In this document: positions 38,436 through 47,498 of the stretch, piece by piece
How positions within the stretch are numbered: the first letter of the stretch is position 1
Layout: each line of letters opens with the position of its first letter
Position numbers and translations under genes: made by a program
From: Xanthobacteraceae bacterium
GTDB taxonomy: Bacteria; Pseudomonadota; Alphaproteobacteria; Rhizobiales; Xanthobacteraceae
Assembly (NCBI GenBank): GCA_019745775.1
Contig: JAIESR010000096.1
Location: 1 to 64,000, forward strand
Direction of reading: 5' to 3'
DNA: 64,000 nt
The notes under the pieces: generated by a model
What the model was told of the DNA's origin: nothing
Database searches by the model: none
What the model saw: only the letters and a program-made list of their open reading frames with translations

Positions 38436-39572
38436 ATGTCCGCCGCCACCAAGTCCCCAGCCCTCGCCGACTTCCGCCGCATCGTCGTGAAGGTCGGCTC
38501 CTCGCTCCTGGTCGATTCCAAGGCCGGCCGGGTGAAGGAGGATTGGCTGGCCTCGCTCGCCGAGGACATCGCGCGGCTGCACAAGAACAAGTGCGACGTG
38601 CTGGTGGTGTCCTCGGGCGCGATCGCGCTCGGCCGCGCCGTGCTCAAGCTGCCGAAGGGGCCGCTCAAGCTCGAGGATTCGCAGGGCGCCGCGGCGGTCG
38701 GCCAGATCGCGCTCGCCCGCACCTGGGCGGAGGCGCTGTCGCGCCACGGCATCGCCGCCGGCCAGGTGCTGGTGACGTTGCAGGACACCGAAGAACGGCG
38801 GCGCTATCTCAACGCACGCTCGACCATCGAGCGGCTGCTGGCGTGGCGCTCGGTGCCCGTCATCAACGAGAACGACACCGTCGCCACCAACGAGATCCGC
38901 TACGGCGACAACGACCGGCTGGCGGCGCGCGTCGCGACCATGGCAAGCGCCGATCTTCTGGTGCTGCTATCCGACGTTGACGGCCTCTACGACGCGCCCC
39001 CCGGCACGAATGCGAAGGCGAAACGGATCGCGCAGGTTCCGCGCATCACCCCCGAGATCGAAGCGATGGCGGGCGCCGCCGGATCGGAGCTCTCGCGTGG
39101 CGGCATGCAGACCAAGATCGAGGCCGGCAAGATCGCGACGCAGGCGGGCACGCACATGGTGATCGCGTCCGGCCGCATCGATCATCCGCTCAAAGCGATT
39201 GCCGATGGGGCGAACTGCACCTGGTTCCTGACCGCGGCCAATCCGGTCACTGCCCGCAAGAAATGGATCGCCGGCTCGCTCGAGCCGAAGGGCGCGCTCG
39301 TCATCGACAAGGGCGCGGTGGCGGCGCTCAAGAGCGGCAAGAGCCTGCTGCCGGCCGGTGTCATCAAGGTCGAGGGCGTGTTCGCGCGCGGCGATGCCGT
39401 GGTGATCCGCGGACCGGACGGCGCCGACGTCGCGCGCGGGCTCGTCGCCTACGACGCCGAGGATGCCGACAAGATCAAGGGCCGCTCGTCGTCCGACATC
39501 CTGCTGATCCTCGGAATCGAGGGCCGCGCCGAGATGGTGCACCGGGATCACCTGGTGGTCGGCCAGTCCTGA
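38436..39572 (+). CDS. proB: Glutamate 5-kinase
   Basis: A 378-residue enzyme phosphorylating glutamate in the first step of proline synthesis. The amino-acid kinase domain (about 12-265) shows [49 protein letters not shown] and [15 protein letters not shown]-terminal PUA domain (about 285-370, [24 protein letters not shown]) is present as in the E. coli enzyme. In related genomes obgE-proB is a conserved pair. proA is not in the window. Confidence 0.97.
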   Translation: MSAATKSPALADFRRIVVKVGSSLLVDSKAGRVKEDWLASLAEDIARLHKNKCDVLVVSSGAIALGRAVLKLPKGPLKLEDSQGAAAVGQIALARTWAEALSRHGIAAGQVLVTLQDTEERRRYLNARSTIERLLAWRSVPVINENDTVATNEIRYGDNDRLAARVATMASADLLVLLSDVDGLYDAPPGTNAKAKRIAQVPRITPEIEAMAGAAGSELSRGGMQTKIEAGKIATQAGTHMVIASGRIDHPLKAIADGANCTWFLTAANPVTARKKWIAGSLEPKGALVIDKGAVAALKSGKSLLPAGVIKVEGVFARGDAVVIRGPDGADVARGLVAYDAEDADKIKGRSSSDILLILGIEGRAEMVHRDHLVVGQS

Positions 39573-39711
39573 GGCCCGCCACTCAGGCCCCAGGTCCATA
39601 CCTTTGTCCTGCCTTTTCCGATGAACCTTCTGCCCAGCGGCGCAACCAAGCTCCGTGTCCGCAGCGGCTAGCAAGAGCCGCCGTCAATCCCACGAGCAAT
39701 GGAGCAATCAG

Positions 39712-39894
39712 ATGCGGAGAATGTTATCGTTCACCCTTGGCGTGCTGATTGGGACGATCGTCGCCACCGCCTGGGCGCAATATCACAATTACCCCACCGT
39801 CGACTCCCCCCGGAACCAGATTGGTTCGGCGGCCCCCCACGAGATGACGGTGAATACGCAGGCGCTTCCGGTCCAGCACTACGACGCGATCTAA
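39712..39894 (+). CDS. Very small exported protein
   Basis: A 60-residue predicted protein with an N-terminal signal peptide (MRRMLSFTLGVLIGTIVATAWA) and a short mature tail ending VQHYDAI. GGAG precedes the ATG by about ten bases. I do not recognise a family; the clean signal sequence and ribosome-binding site argue for a real gene. An ATG at 39700 is in another frame. Confidence 0.5.
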   Translation: MRRMLSFTLGVLIGTIVATAWAQYHNYPTVDSPRNQIGSAAPHEMTVNTQALPVQHYDAI

Positions 39895-39941
39895 CGAGAC
39901 GTCGCGGCCGACCCTCGCGGGACCTCCGTCCGGACAAAAGA

Positions 39942-39974
39942 AGACCCCGGCACCCGAAACGGGAACCAGGGTCT
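39942..39974 (-). terminator. Hairpin terminator for the small reverse-strand gene
   Basis: On the reverse strand, AGACCC..GGGTCT arms enclose an inner CCCG-TTT-CGGG hairpin and are followed by TCTTTTG. This is a plausible intrinsic terminator for the reverse-strand gene at 40075-40269 and may also stop forward transcripts. Confidence 0.5.
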
Positions 39975-40074
39975 ATTGGCCGGATGGGTGAGGGGTTGGG
40001 GGGCTGGGGGCACTCCACCCGGCTTTGTCTTCATAATTCGCCAACCCTCCGGGCGTTCCCACAAATGGTAAAAT

Positions 40075-40269
40075 TTATTTCCGGCCGCCAGCCCGACGCG
40101 CCGGGCGGCGCCGGGAGCTGTCCCGCGCGCCCGCTTCTGATGGCAGAACGACCTGACGGCCATCGGGAAATTCGAGATAACGCAAGTGGATACGCCCGGC
40201 CCGGCCCTCGATGACGAATCGGGTACCGACCGGGAAGCGGTTTGGCAAACGCACGGCAGAAGCACTCAT
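40075..40269 (-). CDS. Small conserved basic protein
   Basis: A 64-residue protein reading RLPNRFPVGTRFVIEGRAG and RYLEFPDGRQVVLPSEAG, then a tail of arginines. Short proteins with the LPNRFPVGT-(R/K)-x-VIEGR pattern and a terminal FPxGRxVxLP strand recur in Bradyrhizobium-group genomes; function unknown. AGGAGGG lies five bases before the ATG, the best ribosome-binding site in this area, which decides the start. A hairpin terminator follows. Confidence 0.72.
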   Translation of the reverse strand: MSASAVRLPNRFPVGTRFVIEGRAGRIHLRYLEFPDGRQVVLPSEAGARDSSRRRPARRAGGRK

Positions 40270-40414
40270 CGAAACCCTCCTGAGAGAATCAGCAAGCCCC
40301 ACGAGGCATCTAATTGCCAGCCGACCGCGACCGTTCCGCGACGCCGCCAGTCACAGTCGCGTTTCCTGTGAATTGATGTGGATTACGCGCTGAAAACGAC
40401 GCCGCAGCAGCGGG

Positions 40415-41416
40415 TTACAGCGAGAAGCCCGCTGCGTTGGCGAGTTCCTTGAGCGACGTTTCCGGCCGGGCCCCCATGTGCTGGATCACTTCGGCGGCCG
40501 CAATTGCCCCGAGCCGGGCGCAGTTTCGCTGATCGAGGCCACGCGCGATACCGACCAGGAACCCGGCCGCGAAAAGGTCGCCGGCGCCGGTCGCGTCGAC
40601 GATCTTCTCGATCGGCTCCGCCCGCACCGCGTCGGTCTGCTCGCGGGTCACCACCAGGCAGCCTTTCTCGCTGCGGGTGACCGCGGCGAGCCTGGCGTCG
40701 GTGCGGATCGCATTGACCGCGGTGTCGAAGTCGGCGGTCTCGTAGAGGCTGTGCAGCTCGCGCTCATTCGCGAACACGATGTCGACGGTGCCGTTGCGGA
40801 TGAGGTCGAGGAATTCGGCGCGGTAGCGATCGACGCAGAACGCGTCCGATAGCGTCAGCGCCACGCGGCGGCCGGCGCCGTGCGCGATCTTCGCCGCCTT
40901 CAGGAACGCTTCCTTGGCGTGCGGCGGGTCCCACAGATAACCCTCGAGATAGGTGATGTGCGCGGCCGCGATGGCGTCGGCATCAATGTCGTTCGGGTGC
41001 AGATCCTGTGCGGCGCCGAGAAAAGTGTTCATGGTGCGCTCGCCGTCCGGCGTCACCATGATGTAGCAGCGCGCGGTCGCCGGCCCGGTGGACGCGGGCG
41101 GGGTTGCGAACTCGACGCCCGCGGCGCGGATGTCGTGCGCGAACGTGCGGCCGAATTCGTCGTCCTTAACCTTGCCGACGAAGGCGCCGCGCGCACCGAG
41201 GCTCGCCACGCCGACGATGGTATTGGCGGCCGAGCCGCCGGAAATCTCCACCGCCGGACCCATCGCCTCGTAGATCGCTTCCGCGCGCGGTCCATCGATC
41301 AGCGCCATGCCGCCCTTGTTCATGCCCTGCTTGGCAAGAAAGGCGTCGTCGGCGCGCGCCAGCACATCGACGATGGCGTTGCCGATGCCGAGGACGTCAT
41401 AGCGAAGCGTGGGCAT
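40415..41416 (-). CDS. PfkB-family kinase, probable adenosine kinase
   Basis: A 333-residue ribokinase-type sugar/nucleoside kinase. The N-terminal YDVLGIGNAIVDVLARADDAFL, the GGSAANTIVGVASLG glycine motif and the C-terminal DATGAGDLFAAGFLVGIARG (anion hole and catalytic Asp) are diagnostic of the family. Proteins of this length and start in the same bacterial order are annotated as adenosine kinases, salvaging adenosine to AMP; the substrate is inferred. It is divergent from murJ. Confidence 0.9.
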   Translation of the reverse strand: MPTLRYDVLGIGNAIVDVLARADDAFLAKQGMNKGGMALIDGPRAEAIYEAMGPAVEISGGSAANTIVGVASLGARGAFVGKVKDDEFGRTFAHDIRAAGVEFATPPASTGPATARCYIMVTPDGERTMNTFLGAAQDLHPNDIDADAIAAAHITYLEGYLWDPPHAKEAFLKAAKIAHGAGRRVALTLSDAFCVDRYRAEFLDLIRNGTVDIVFANERELHSLYETADFDTAVNAIRTDARLAAVTRSEKGCLVVTREQTDAVRAEPIEKIVDATGAGDLFAAGFLVGIARGLDQRNCARLGAIAAAEVIQHMGARPETSLKELANAAGFSL

Positions 41417-41526
41417 GGTGGTCTCGACTGATTGTTGTGGGGAAGGCCGGCACTATACCTGCCGTTTTCGTGGAGGCAATTGCGGCGCATGGAGGCTCAC
41501 GCCAAGGTGCCCGTGGAGGTTAATCG

Positions 41527-43083
41527 ATGTCCCTGGCGCGCGATGTCACGACCGTCGGCGGCGCGACCTTGCTGTCGCGGCTGCTCGGGTTCCTGCGCGA
41601 CGTCGCGATCGCGGCGGCGCTTGGTGCCGGGGCACTCGCCGACGCGTTCTTCATCGCGCTGCAGATCCCGAACCTGTTCCGCCGCCTGCTGGCGGAGGGC
41701 GCGCTCAACGCCGCTTTCGTGCCGCTGTGGCTGCGCCGAAAGCAGGAAAACGGCGGGCGCGCTGCGCGCCGCTTCAGCGAGGACGTGCTCGGCACGCTCG
41801 GCGCCACGCTCGCGGCGATCGCCGTGCTGTGCGCGCTGATCGCACCCGTGCTGGCGGCGCTGCTCGCGCCCGGCTTTGGTGCCGAGCCATATCTCTATGC
41901 CGTGTATTTCCTCCGGCTCACCACGCCCTATCTCGCGATCGTCGGCCTGGTCGCGGTGATGGCGGCGACCCTCAACGCCGCCGGCCGCGTCAGCGCCGCT
42001 GCCTATGGACCGGTCGTGTTCAACATCGTGATGATCGCGGCCGCGGGCGGCGCCGTGATCGCGGGGTTGGGCAACGCCCCGGTGGTGGGGGCGATCCTCG
42101 CGGGCGCGATCGTGGTCGCGGGGATTTTCCAACTGCTGGTGGTGGGCGGCGCGATGTTCCGCCTGCCGGAGCCGCCGATTGCGCCGCAGCTCAGCGCGTC
42201 GCCGGATGTGCGCCGCTTCTTCCGCATGATGGTGCCGGGCGTGATCGCCGCCGGCATTCCGCAGCTCACCTTGATCGCGGGCACCATCGTGGCGTCGTCG
42301 TCGCCGTCGGCGGTGTCCTGGCTCACGTATTCGTATCGCCTCTACGAGCTGCCGATCGGCATCATATCGATCGCCATCGCCTCGGTGATGACGCCGGCGA
42401 TTGCTGCGCATGTACGCACCGACGATCACGCGGCCTCGACGTCAGCGCAATCGCGGGCGTTCGAGATCGCGCTCGGCCTCGCGCTGCCGGCGGCGGTCGG
42501 CCTGGCACTCATATCCGGACCCATCGTCACGGCCTTGTTCGAGCGTGGCGCATTCACCGCCAACGACAGCGCGGCGGTCGCCGGTGCCTTGGCGGCGATC
42601 GCGCTCGGCATTCCCGGCCACGCCCTGGAGAAAGTCCTCGCCTCCGTGTCGTTCGCGCACGAGGACACGCGCACGCCGATGCTGACCGCGCTCGTCGGCT
42701 TGGCCGCGTCGGCGGCCGGCGCCGTGTTCCTGTTCCCCCGCTACGGCCACGTCGGGATCGCCCTGGCGGTCGGCGTCTGCGGCTGGGTCAGCGCCGCCCT
42801 CCTCGCTGCCGTGCTGCGGCAGCGCCGGCGGCTGCACGTCGAGGCCGGCTTCTGGCGGCGGATGGCCCTGATCGTTCTCGCGACCGTGCTGATGGGCGCC
42901 GCGGTTGCCGCCATGCAGGCGTGGCTGACGATGTTTGCCGACGGCAGCACCTCGTCGGTCCGCGCCCTCACGATCATGGCGATCCTGGTGGTGTGCGGGC
43001 TCAGCGTCTATGCCGGGGTGCTGCGCCTGACCGGCGTGGTCCGGATCGATGAGATCTTCAGCAAGGACGGCGGCAAGCCATAG
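41527..43083 (+). CDS. murJ: Lipid II flippase MurJ
   Basis: A 518-residue polytopic membrane protein of the MOP superfamily that flips lipid II for peptidoglycan synthesis. The N-terminus [28 protein letters not shown] and the segment [27 protein letters not shown] are characteristic, and 13-14 membrane helices can be traced. GGAGG precedes the ATG. A 30-bp tandem repeat begins eight bases after the stop codon and leads into trpS. Confidence 0.96.
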   Translation: MSLARDVTTVGGATLLSRLLGFLRDVAIAAALGAGALADAFFIALQIPNLFRRLLAEGALNAAFVPLWLRRKQENGGRAARRFSEDVLGTLGATLAAIAVLCALIAPVLAALLAPGFGAEPYLYAVYFLRLTTPYLAIVGLVAVMAATLNAAGRVSAAAYGPVVFNIVMIAAAGGAVIAGLGNAPVVGAILAGAIVVAGIFQLLVVGGAMFRLPEPPIAPQLSASPDVRRFFRMMVPGVIAAGIPQLTLIAGTIVASSSPSAVSWLTYSYRLYELPIGIISIAIASVMTPAIAAHVRTDDHAASTSAQSRAFEIALGLALPAAVGLALISGPIVTALFERGAFTANDSAAVAGALAAIALGIPGHALEKVLASVSFAHEDTRTPMLTALVGLAASAAGAVFLFPRYGHVGIALAVGVCGWVSAALLAAVLRQRRRLHVEAGFWRRMALIVLATVLMGAAVAAMQAWLTMFADGSTSSVRALTIMAILVVCGLSVYAGVLRLTGVVRIDEIFSKDGGKP

Positions 43084-43090
43084 CTCGCCG

Positions 43091-43180
43091 CCCTGGCGCG
43101 GAAGCGCCGCGAGCTCTGTCCCCTGGCGCGGCTGCGCCGCGAGCTCTGTCCCCTTGCGCGGCTGCGCCGCGCCATGGCAT
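43091..43180. repeat. 30-bp tandem repeat between murJ and trpS
   Basis: Three head-to-tail units of exactly 30 bases (43091-43120, 43121-43150, 43151-43180). Units 1 and 2 differ at three positions; unit 3 matches for about 20 bases with one change and then diverges. Each unit carries GGCGCGGCTGCGCCGCG-type inverted sequence able to form a hairpin. The repeat has no stop in one frame that is continuous with trpS, giving a 10-residue repeat ([10 protein letters not shown]). Confidence 0.9.
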
Positions 43181-43225
43181 GGGACAGCCCGCGCATCAAC
43201 GGGCCGCCGCCAAAGGGTCGCCGCC

Positions 43226-44260
43226 ATGGCATTCAAGCAACGCGTCTTTTCCGGCGTGCAGCCGACTGGCAACCTGCACCTCGGAAACTATCTCGGCGCA
43301 GTGGTGAAGTTCGTCGAGCTGCAGACCAACTACGACTGCATCTATTGCATCGTCGACCTGCACGCGATCACGGTATGGCAGGACCCGAAGGAATTGCCGC
43401 GCGCGATCCGCGACGTCACCGCCGCCTTCATCGCCGCCGGCATCGATCCCAAGCAGCAGATCGTGTTCAACCAGAGCCAGGTCGCCGAACACGCCGAGCT
43501 TGCCTGGATCTTCAACTGCGTCGCGCGGCTCGGCTGGCTCAACCGCATGACCCAGTTCAAGGAGAAGGCAGGCAAGGATCGCGAGAACGCGTCGGTCGGG
43601 CTCTACGCCTATCCGAACCTGATGGCGGCCGACATTCTGGTCTATCGCGCGACCCATGTGCCGGTCGGCGACGACCAGAAGCAGCATCTCGAGCTGTCGC
43701 GCGACATCGCGCAGAAGTTCAACAACGACTTCGGCGAGTCGATCGCGGCCCATGGCTTTGGCGACGTGTTCTTCCCTCAGCCGGAGCCGCTGATCCAGGG
43801 ACCGGCGACGCGGGTGATGTCGCTGCGTGACGGCACCAAGAAAATGTCGAAGTCGGATCCCTCCGACCAGTCGCGCATCAACCTTACCGATGACGCCGAT
43901 ACCATCGCGCTGAAGGTGCGGCGTGCGAAGACCGATCCGGAGCCGCTGCCGAGCGAGGTCAAGGGCCTCGAAGGACGCCCGGAGGCGGACAACCTCGTCG
44001 GTATCTTCGCGGCACTCGCGGGTAAGACCAAAGCCGACGTGCTGACCGAGTTTGGCGGCGCTCAATTCTCGACGTTCAAGGCGGCGCTGACCGAGTTCCT
44101 GGTCACCAAGCTCGGCCCGATCACCGCCGAGATGCGCCGCCTTACCGCCGATCCGATCTATATCGACTCGGTGCTGGCGGACGGCTCAGCGCGTGCACAG
44201 GTGATCGCCGCCGAAACGATGAAGGCGGTCAAGGACATCGTCGGTTTCATCCGCAGGTGA
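43226..44260 (+). CDS. trpS: Tryptophanyl-tRNA synthetase
   Basis: A 344-residue class I aminoacyl-tRNA synthetase. The HIGH-type motif is [14 protein letters not shown], the second motif is [10 protein letters not shown], and the specificity region [38 protein letters not shown] is fully conserved. The start at [10 protein letters not shown] fits homologues; the frame stays open through the upstream tandem repeat back into murJ, but that extension is low-complexity and not credible. murJ-trpS-uspA-nfu order is typical for the group. Confidence 0.97.
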   Translation: MAFKQRVFSGVQPTGNLHLGNYLGAVVKFVELQTNYDCIYCIVDLHAITVWQDPKELPRAIRDVTAAFIAAGIDPKQQIVFNQSQVAEHAELAWIFNCVARLGWLNRMTQFKEKAGKDRENASVGLYAYPNLMAADILVYRATHVPVGDDQKQHLELSRDIAQKFNNDFGESIAAHGFGDVFFPQPEPLIQGPATRVMSLRDGTKKMSKSDPSDQSRINLTDDADTIALKVRRAKTDPEPLPSEVKGLEGRPEADNLVGIFAALAGKTKADVLTEFGGAQFSTFKAALTEFLVTKLGPITAEMRRLTADPIYIDSVLADGSARAQVIAAETMKAVKDIVGFIRR

Positions 44261-44321
44261 GGGCTCGCCGCGGCGCCAACCGGCTTGTACCACCGCCGAG
44301 CGGCGTGCCAGATTCGCCGGC

Positions 44322-44816
44322 ATGAGCACCAAGCGCCGAAGCTACGAGGCCGGCCACTCGCCGAAGTTCCTGGTGGTGATCGACGACACGCCGGAATGCG
44401 ACCGCGCCGTCTACTTCGCCAGCCGCCGCGCGCTGCGAACCGGCGCCAGCGTGATCATGCTGCGCGTGATCGAGACGCAAGACCGCAACCAGCAATGGCT
44501 TGGTGTCGCCGACATCATGCGCGCGGAAGCGCATGAGGAGGCCAACGCCGTGCTCGACCGCCATGCCGCGCGCGCCTCGAGCATCACAGGCGTGATGCCG
44601 GAACGGGTGATCCGAGAAGGCGAGAAGGCCGAGGAACTGCTAAAGCTGATCGAGGAGGACGAGGACATCGCGGTGCTCGTCCTTGCCGCGGCCGCGGGCA
44701 AAGAGGGCCCCGGCCCGATGGTCGCCAGCCTGGCAAAGTCCGCCGGCGAGTTCCCGATCGTGGTCGGCATCGTACCGGGCCACCTGAGCGATGCAGACCT
44801 CGACACCATGTCGTAG
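44322..44816 (+). CDS. Universal stress protein (UspA family)
   Basis: A 164-residue single-domain Usp protein. The first strand KFLVVIDDTPECDRAVYFASRRA and the later VLVLAAAAGKEGPGPMVASLAKSAGEFPIVVGIVP match the family, although the ATP-binding G-x2-G-x9-G(S/T) motif is imperfect. It therefore may or may not bind nucleotide. It follows trpS after about 60 bases and precedes the Fe-S carrier gene, an order conserved in related genomes. Confidence 0.88.
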   Translation: MSTKRRSYEAGHSPKFLVVIDDTPECDRAVYFASRRALRTGASVIMLRVIETQDRNQQWLGVADIMRAEAHEEANAVLDRHAARASSITGVMPERVIREGEKAEELLKLIEEDEDIAVLVLAAAAGKEGPGPMVASLAKSAGEFPIVVGIVPGHLSDADLDTMS

Positions 44817-44922
44817 GGCGCATACCCCCAAAACCTTGAACTTCCTAAGTCCGGCGCCACCTATTAGAATAGCGGCCGAAGGAACGGTCGGGCGATCTTG
44901 AGCCGCGGCCACGGAGCAAGCC

Positions 44923-45489
44923 ATGTTCATCCAGACCGAAGCGACACCCAATCCGGCGACTTTGAAGTTCCTGCCGGGCCGGACGGTGCTCTCACACGGC
45001 ACGCTCGACATGCGAGACGCCGCATCGGCGGCGCAGTCGCCGCTCGCGGAACGCCTGTTCGGGATCGACGGCGTCTCCGGCGTGTTCCTCGGATCCGACT
45101 TCATCGCGATCACCAAGTCGCAGGGCGAGTGGCAGCAGCTCAAGCCCGCGATCCTCGGCGCCGTCATGGAACACTTCATGTCGAACGCGCCGATCCTGCG
45201 TGATGCGGCAGCCGCCGCCACCGGCGATGCGTCTGACGAGTTTTTCGAGGCGAAGGATTCCGATACGGTCGCGACCATCAAGGAATTGATCGAGACCCGG
45301 GTGCGTCCGGCCGTTGCCAATGACGGTGGCGACATCACCTTCCGCGGGTTCAAGGAAGGCGTGGTCTATCTCGACATGAAGGGCGCCTGCGCGGGCTGCC
45401 CGTCGTCCACGGCGACGCTGCGCCACGGCATCCAGAACCTGCTGCGCCACTACATTCCCGACGTAGTGGAAGTCCGGCCGATGTCCTGA
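44923..45489 (+). CDS. Nfu-type iron-sulfur cluster carrier
   Basis: A 188-residue Nfu protein. The N-terminal Nfu_N domain starts MFIQTEATPNPATLKFLPGR, and the C-terminal NifU-like domain holds the cluster motif GACAGCPSSTATL (CxxC at about 163-166). It delivers [4Fe-4S] clusters to client enzymes; aconitase and the two methylthiotransferases encoded in this window are possible clients, by inference. The two-domain form is the standard alphaproteobacterial and mitochondrial type. Confidence 0.94.
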   Translation: MFIQTEATPNPATLKFLPGRTVLSHGTLDMRDAASAAQSPLAERLFGIDGVSGVFLGSDFIAITKSQGEWQQLKPAILGAVMEHFMSNAPILRDAAAAATGDASDEFFEAKDSDTVATIKELIETRVRPAVANDGGDITFRGFKEGVVYLDMKGACAGCPSSTATLRHGIQNLLRHYIPDVVEVRPMS

Positions 45490-45587
45490 TGGCCGGCTCG
45501 GGCACTGTTGCCAATTCGTGATAGTCTCGGCCGCGTTGGGGTGGCTGTGTCATCCTTGGTGAGGATGACTGGGGCGGCGATCTAACC

Positions 45588-46271
45588 ATGCGTGTGCTTG
45601 CCATCGACACCGCGCTCGCGGCCTGTTCGGCCGCCGTGCTCGACACGCGCCATGTCGCCGTGATCGCTAGCGAGACGCTGCCAATGGTGCGCGGGCACGC
45701 CGAAGCGATCATGCCGCTGATCGCACGCGTCATGGACCAGGCCGGTGCCGAATTCGCCGGTCTCGACCGTATTGCCGTCACCACCGGACCCGGCAGCTTC
45801 ACCGGCTTGCGCGTCGGCATCTCCGCAGCGCGCGGCATCGCGCTCGCCGCCGGCAAGCCGGCCGTCGGTCTGTCGACATTGGCCGGATACGCGGCGCCGC
45901 ACATTGCCGAGAACGACAACTCCGCGGTGGTGACCGTGATCGACGCGCGGCATGAGCACGTTTACCTGCAGGTGTACGGCGCCGGCGGAACGAGCATCGT
46001 GCCGCCGCGTATTGCGCCGATTAAAGAGGCAGTGCGGGCGGCGATGGCCGGGCCGGCGCGTATCGTCGGCTCCGGTGCCGAGCTCGTCGCCGCGCAATGG
46101 CCGTCGAGCGAGCCGCCGCCGGTACTCGTCGAGCAATTGGGCGCTCCCGACATCGGCTGGATCGCTCGGCTCGGCGCCGCCGCCGCCGAAGGCCATGGAC
46201 CGCCGAAGCCGCTCTATTTGCGCGCGCCCGATGCGCAGCCGCAGGACGCCGCGCGCCTGCCACGCCGATGA
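45588..46271 (+). CDS. tsaB: t6A37 tRNA modification protein TsaB
   Basis: A 227-residue TsaB, the partner of TsaD in threonylcarbamoylation of tRNA A37. The N-terminus MRVLAIDTALAACSAAVLD and the segment DRIAVTTGPGSFTGLRVGISAARGIALA are diagnostic. Its product is the substrate of MtaB, encoded at 17.5 kb. The stop overlaps the rimI start by four bases (ATGA), so the two are coupled. Confidence 0.95.
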   Translation: MRVLAIDTALAACSAAVLDTRHVAVIASETLPMVRGHAEAIMPLIARVMDQAGAEFAGLDRIAVTTGPGSFTGLRVGISAARGIALAAGKPAVGLSTLAGYAAPHIAENDNSAVVTVIDARHEHVYLQVYGAGGTSIVPPRIAPIKEAVRAAMAGPARIVGSGAELVAAQWPSSEPPPVLVEQLGAPDIGWIARLGAAAAEGHGPPKPLYLRAPDAQPQDAARLPRR

Positions 46272-46753
46272 TCGAACTCCTCACGCGCCTGTTCTCACGA
46301 AGTGAGCCCGCGCTGTCGGAAGCGACGCAGCGTGACGCCGCCGCGATCGCAAAGCTTCACGCCGCGTCGTTCAACCGCGGCTGGAGCGAGGACGAGATCG
46401 AGCGGCTGCTGATCGAGCGCAATGTGCTCACGCATCGTGCCACCGTGAACGGGCGGCTGGTCGGTTTCATCATGTCGCGTCTTGCCGCCGGCGAAGCGGA
46501 GATTCTTTCGATCGCGGTGTCGGCGTCGTACCGCCGCAAGGGGCTGGCACGGCGGATGCTCGATCTCCACATGGGGCGCCTGTCAGGCATCGGCACGCGC
46601 GTCCTTTTCCTTGAAGTGGACGAAGACAATACAGCCGCCCTTAGGCTCTACCGGCGCGCCGGCTTTACCGAGGCCGGACGGCGCGAGGGCTACTACACCG
46701 GCGCCGACGGCAAGCGGGCCACGGCGCTGGTGCTGCGTCGCGACTTGGCTTGA
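46268..46753 (+). CDS. rimI: Ribosomal protein S18-alanine N-acetyltransferase
   Basis: A 161-residue GNAT acetyltransferase. The core is AEILSIAVSASYRRKGLARRMLDLHMGRL (acetyl-CoA loop RRKGLA), followed by FLEVDEDNTAALRLYRRAGFTEAGRREGYY, the RimI signature. In E. coli RimI acetylates the N-terminus of S18. Position after tsaB is conserved across many bacteria. The stop codon lies within a 15-bp tandem repeat. Confidence 0.93.
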   Translation: MIELLTRLFSRSEPALSEATQRDAAAIAKLHAASFNRGWSEDEIERLLIERNVLTHRATVNGRLVGFIMSRLAAGEAEILSIAVSASYRRKGLARRMLDLHMGRLSGIGTRVLFLEVDEDNTAALRLYRRAGFTEAGRREGYYTGADGKRATALVLRRDLA

Positions 46754-46784
46754 TGCGACTTGGCTTGATGCGACTCGGCGTGAC
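46740..46784. repeat. 15-bp tandem repeat at the rimI stop codon
   Basis: Units GCGACTTGGCTTGAT at 46740-46754 and 46755-46769 are identical; the third unit at 46770-46784 (GCGACTCGGCGTGAC) has three changes. The rimI stop codon lies in the first unit, so the repeat is mostly untranslated. Confidence 0.85.
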
Positions 46785-46826
46785 GCACACCCCCTGTCGT
46801 GATATTTGGAGACACGGAGAAGGCCC

Positions 46827-47267
46827 GTGATCGAGCAGAAATCCAGGAACAAGGACATCGAGGCGCTGTGCGCGGCCAAGGGCATGCGCATGACCGAGCA
46901 ACGCCGTGTGATCGCGCGCGTGCTGGCGGCCGCCGAAGACCATCCCGACGTCGAGGAACTCTATCGGCGCTGTTCGGCGATCGACAACCGCATCTCGATC
47001 TCGACCGTCTACCGCACGGTGAAACTGTTCGAGGACGCCGCCATCATCGAACGGCACGATTTCCGCGACGGCCGCGCGCGGTATGAGCAGATACCGGAGT
47101 CGCATCACGATCACCTGATCAATCTGCGCACCGGTGAGGTGATCGAGTTCCAGTCGGAGGAAATCGAGCGGCTGCAAGCCGAGGTGGCACGGCGCCTGGG
47201 TTACCGCCTGGTTGATCACCGGCTGGAGCTCTATGCCGTGCCCTTGGACGACAAGACTCGCAGCTAA
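46827..47267 (+). CDS. fur: Fur-family metalloregulator (Fur/Mur)
   Basis: A 146-residue Fur-family repressor. The DNA-binding part reads GMRMTEQRRVIARVLAAAEDHPDVEELYRR and ISISTVYRTVKLFEDAAIIERHDF; the metal-binding histidine region is ESHHDHLINLRTGEVIEF. The C-terminal CxxC zinc pairs of the E. coli protein are absent, as in rhizobial Fur/Mur. In rhizobia the orthologue at this position often responds to manganese (Mur), so iron specificity is not certain. The GTG start follows GGAGAAG at good spacing; a TTG seven codons upstream is less likely. Confidence 0.92.
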   Translation: MIEQKSRNKDIEALCAAKGMRMTEQRRVIARVLAAAEDHPDVEELYRRCSAIDNRISISTVYRTVKLFEDAAIIERHDFRDGRARYEQIPESHHDHLINLRTGEVIEFQSEEIERLQAEVARRLGYRLVDHRLELYAVPLDDKTRS

Positions 47268-47498
47268 ATCCGGTCCGTGCTTTCGCCGAGCCCGTCATCG
47301 GGCCGCGCTTTGCGGGAACCGTTGGCTCGGCCGGCAAACCCCAGGCGTGTTTCAATTGCTTCAAAATCCCGCTAAACCCGCGCCGCCGTCACCGATGGCG
47401 GTCATGGCCAATTGCCCACGCCTTTGATATCATTGGAAAATGCTAATCCCGGGCGCGCCCGGCGCAAGAAACGACCAGAAACCACCGATCAGACCGGC
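47268..47498. other. fur-miaB intergenic region
   Basis: These 231 bases hold no credible gene. A perfect 14-bp palindrome, CCGGGCGCGCCCGG, lies at 47449-47462, just after an AT-richer stretch (47421-47447) that could contain the miaB promoter. No boxes are convincing. Confidence 0.4.

Noticed and set aside
43049-43225. N-terminal extension of TrpS through the tandem repeat
   Set aside because: The frame is open, but the extension is low-complexity, overlaps the end of murJ and is absent from the conserved start of tryptophanyl-tRNA synthetases.
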